A stretch of 9,171 nucleotides of DNA, from contig JBBRPS010000407.1 of assembly GCA_038227745.1 (NCBI GenBank), positions 1 to 9,171 of the forward strand, read 5' to 3'. The notes below the pieces were generated by a model, which did no database searches, was not told where the DNA came from, and worked only from the letters and a program-made list of their open reading frames with translations. This document shows positions 7,048 through 9,171 of the stretch, in pieces. Origin of the DNA: DASPXY01 sp038227745. Lineage in GTDB: Bacteria; Planctomycetota; Planctomycetia; Gemmatales; Gemmataceae. The stretch's first letter is position 1. The number at the start of each line of letters is the position of its first letter. A program made the position numbers and the translations under genes.

Positions 7048-8551
7048 CACCGTTCAGCTCACTCTTCGTCTTCTTGCCGCTCGCCACCGCCAGGATCTCC
7101 TCGAAGATCTGCCGGCCGATCTCCTCGACCGGCGTCCCCTCCAGGATGACGCCGGCGTTGATGTCCATGTCGTCGATCATGTGTTGGTACATCGGCGTGT
7201 TCGTCGCCACCTTGATTGACGGCGCCGGCTTGCAGCCGAACACCGAGCCGCGCCCCGTCGTGAACACCAGTACGTTCGCCCCGCCCGCGACGATCCCCGT
7301 CATGCTCACCGGGTCGTAGCCGGGTGTGTCCATCACCACGAAGCCCTTGGCCCGCACCGGCTCGGCGTAACCGACCACGTCCACCAGCGCCGTGCTGCCG
7401 CCCTTGGCGATCGCGCCCAGCGACTTCTCGTAGATCGTCGTCAGGCCGCCCTCCTTGTTGCCCGGCGATGGGTTGTTATTGATCTCGGCGCCGAAGAGGC
7501 CCGTGTACCACTCCCACCACTTGATGCGCTCCACCAGCTTCTCGCCGACGGCGCGGCTGATGGCGCGGCGGGTCAGGAGGTGCTCGGCCCCGTAGATCTC
7601 CGGCGTCTCGCCGATGATGCTCGTGCCGCCCTGCGCGACGAGGAGGTCCGAGGCGACGCCGAGGGCCGGGTTGGCCGTCACGCCGCTATTGCCGTCCGAG
7701 CCGCCGCAGTTCGTCCCCAGGATGATCTTGTCGGCGGACAATTTGGTGCGGCGGACGTCGTTGACGCGCGGCAGCAGTTCGGCGATGGCCTGGACGCCGG
7801 CCTCGACGGTCTTCGCGATGCCGCCGCACTCCTGGACGCTGATGACCAGCGGCTTCTTCTTCGAGCCGTTGAGCTGGATCAGGTTCTGGTGCTCGACGAG
7901 GTGGATTGCCTGGCCCGTCTCGCAGCCGAGGCCGACGAGGATGTAGGCGGCGACGTTGGGGTGCTTCGCGAAGCCGGCGAGGGTGCGGTCGAGCTGGTTG
8001 TGGTCGGGGCCATCGTACTGCATGGCGCAGCCGGCCTTGTGCGTGATGGCGACGACGCCGTCCACGTTGGGGTACTGGCGCAGCAGGTCGGTGGCCCGAA
8101 AGCGCTCCGAGATGTACTTGCTGGTACTCGCGGAGCAGTTGACGGTGCTGATGATGGCGATGTAGTTGCGCGTGCCGTAACGGCCGTCGCCGCGGTCGTA
8201 GCCCAGGAAGGAGCGCTGCTCGGCGGGTTTGGGCGGCGCCGGCGGGCAGTCACGGCAGAAGGCGTAGTCGCGCTCGAAGCTGTCGGCGGCGAGGTTGTGA
8301 ACGTGGACGTGGTCGCCCGGGTCGATGTCCTCGCTGGCGAAGCCGATGATCTGGCCATACTTGTAGACGGGCTGGCCCTTCTTGACGGGGCGCAGGGCGA
8401 ATTTATGGCCGAGACCGATGCGGCCGCTGAGGGCGAAGCGGGCGCCGTCGTGCTGCAGTTCCAGGCCAGGCTCCAGGCGGCGGGATGCGACGGCGATGTT
8501 GTCTTCGGGGCGCAGGTGGACGGCGACTTGCGACAGCGGCACGGCGGACAT
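7001..8551 (-). CDS. uxaA: UxaA-family altronate/galactarate-type dehydratase
   Basis: Members of this family are iron-dependent sugar-acid dehydratases: altronate to 2-keto-3-deoxygluconate (UxaA), or galactarate (GarD). The substrate cannot be fixed from sequence alone. The 516 aa product has an N-terminal SAF-like domain (about 8-97, with SGRIGLGHKFALRPVKKGQP), a linker, and the catalytic part. Signatures include DGRYGTRNY (122-130), THKAGCAMQYDGPDHNQLDR (170-189), LGTNCGGSDGNSG (278-290) and NNPSPGNKEGGLTTIYEKSLG (about 359-379). Candidate metal-binding cysteines are 139, 175, 210, 242, 282 and 440. The ATG at 8551 has GAGGAG 6 bases upstream; a start at 8620 would add 23 residues of unlikely sequence. 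Length is slightly above the usual near-500 of UxaA. The last 14 codons are duplicated at 6134-6181. No other hexuronate pathway gene is near, so UxaA is a family name here. Confidence 0.92.
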   Translation of the reverse strand: MSAVPLSQVAVHLRPEDNIAVASRRLEPGLELQHDGARFALSGRIGLGHKFALRPVKKGQPVYKYGQIIGFASEDIDPGDHVHVHNLAADSFERDYAFCRDCPPAPPKPAEQRSFLGYDRGDGRYGTRNYIAIISTVNCSASTSKYISERFRATDLLRQYPNVDGVVAITHKAGCAMQYDGPDHNQLDRTLAGFAKHPNVAAYILVGLGCETGQAIHLVEHQNLIQLNGSKKKPLVISVQECGGIAKTVEAGVQAIAELLPRVNDVRRTKLSADKIILGTNCGGSDGNSGVTANPALGVASDLLVAQGGTSIIGETPEIYGAEHLLTRRAISRAVGEKLVERIKWWEWYTGLFGAEINNNPSPGNKEGGLTTIYEKSLGAIAKGGSTALVDVVGYAEPVRAKGFVVMDTPGYDPVSMTGIVAGGANVLVFTTGRGSVFGCKPAPSIKVATNTPMYQHMIDDMDINAGVILEGTPVEEIGRQIFEEILAVASGKKTKSELNGVGEEEFAPWSIGPTL

Positions 8552-8591
8552 CGGGATCTCCTCGAGCGGGGAACGTTCATGCGGTCCCGTC

Positions 8592-8620
8592 ACGATACCG
8601 CGCGCCGGCGCGGATTGCAA
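8592..8620 (-). promoter_or_regulatory. weak sigma70-like promoter candidate for the dehydratase
   Basis: On the minus strand TTGCAA (8615-8620) and TATCGT (8592-8597) are 17 bases apart, each matching the consensus hexamer at 4 of 6 positions. They lie about 40 bases before the dehydratase start, in the 93-base gap after the pseudouridine synthase gene. The GC-rich spacer, itself a GCGCCGGCGC palindrome, makes this uncertain. Confidence 0.25.
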
Positions 8621-8644
8621 ACGTCCACGGACGGGCGGGCCGGT

Positions 8645-9171
8645 TCAGCCGCTCCCGCCGTCCCCGACGCCCAGCTCGCGCCACGCCTCCGGCGGCGGCG
8701 CGACGACCGTGAGCGGTTCGTAGCGGATGGGGTGAAGGAACGTCAGGCTCCGGGCGTGCAGGGCGATGATGCGGTCGCGCGGCAGCTCGACGGGCGGCCC
8801 GAACGGCAGCCTGGCGCCGTAGAGCTGGTCGCCACGCACCGGCCAGCCGCGCAGCGCCGCTTGCAGGCGGATCTGGTGCATACGCCCCGTCTGCGGGTGC
8901 AGTTCCAGCAGCGTTCCGCCCGCGCACGGCCGCAGCCGCCGGTAGCGCAACAAAGAGTGCTTCGCCCCCGCCTCGCCCGGCTCGGCTCGTTCGGAACGAG
9001 CCTCCTCGGCCAGCTTGCGCAGCCAATTCTCCCAGACGCCCTCTTCGGGCTGAACGTCGCCCTCGACCGCGGCCCAGTAGAGCTTGGTCACCTGGCGCTG
9101 CTGGAACTGCTCGGCCAGCCGCCGCGCCGCCTTGGTGTTGCGGGCGAAGACGACGACGCCGGAGACGGGAC
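8645..9171 (-). CDS. RluA-family pseudouridine synthase, 5' end outside the window
   Basis: Enzymes of this family convert specific uridines in 23S rRNA or tRNA to pseudouridine in the cytoplasm. The visible 174 residues are the C-terminal part. They open with PVSGVVVFARNTKAARRLAE, the sequence that normally directly follows the catalytic RLD motif, so the catalytic Asp lies only a few codons past the window edge. Further signatures are VTKLYWAAVEG and HPQTGRMHQIRLQAALRGWP, then VRGDQLYGA, and a closing LHARSLTFLHP. An insertion of about 25 residues rich in Glu, Arg and Ala (about 45-70 of the visible part) separates the two conserved blocks. An internal GTG at 9091 is not the start, since the family motif continues upstream of it. 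Which RluA subgroup, and hence which RNA position, cannot be told. The dehydratase follows after 93 bases on the same strand. Confidence 0.93.
   Translation of the reverse strand, partial: PVSGVVVFARNTKAARRLAEQFQQRQVTKLYWAAVEGDVQPEEGVWENWLRKLAEEARSERAEPGEAGAKHSLLRYRRLRPCAGGTLLELHPQTGRMHQIRLQAALRGWPVRGDQLYGARLPFGPPVELPRDRIIALHARSLTFLHPIRYEPLTVVAPPPEAWRELGVGDGGSG

Noticed and set aside
6756..7319. 187-codon plus-strand frame crossing the module boundary
   Set aside because: It is antisense to the 109 aa gene and the dehydratase tail; it shares MLHGANSSS with a frame at 6151 only because of the direct repeat.

Overview
The window reads as a high-GC planctomycete chromosome, most like the Gemmataceae. 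The basis is the composition (hand counts near 70% GC in the large genes), the GGATGAA/TTCATCC heptamer hairpin between genes, the dispersed-looking CCCGAAGCGCAAGCGAGGGA motif, and the style of the small hypothetical proteins. This placement is inference from recall, not from a search.

Layout. Positions 1-52 are a perfect palindrome just past the end of glgB. glgB (branching enzyme, minus strand, 67-2025) and malQ (4-alpha-glucanotransferase, plus strand, 2189-3700) diverge from a 163-base spacer that holds the heptamer hairpin. Together they remodel alpha-1,4/1,6-glucans in glycogen metabolism. A hairpin-rich spacer (3701-3865) separates malQ from a convergent minus-strand series. In transcription order from the right edge that series is: a 5'-truncated RluA-family pseudouridine synthase (8645-9171), a UxaA-family altronate/galactarate-type dehydratase (7001-8551), a two-gene module of unrecognised proteins (109 aa at 6542-6871 and a 115 aa coiled-coil, tail-anchored protein at 6183-6530), a 90 aa two-helix membrane protein (5847-6119), an exported protein with a TPR-like C-terminus (4912-5778), and a von Willebrand A domain protein (3866-4774).

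The most unusual structure is around the dehydratase 3' end. Its last codons and stop (7000-7047) occur again, 47 of 48 bases identical, at 6134-6181, with nothing of the rest of the gene attached. The two copies bracket the two-gene module, which is clearly less GC-rich than its surroundings. The detached copy abuts the ribosome binding site of the 90 aa membrane gene, and it lies in the same reading frame as the coiled-coil gene, separated from it only by that gene's TAA stop. The simplest inference is that the module was inserted at the 3' end of the dehydratase gene, duplicating the target or bringing a replacement end, as elements that integrate into gene 3' ends do. No integrase or transposase is present. 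A collapsed tandem duplication is the main alternative.

No RNA genes, CRISPR array, insertion sequence with a transposase, or replication origin was seen.
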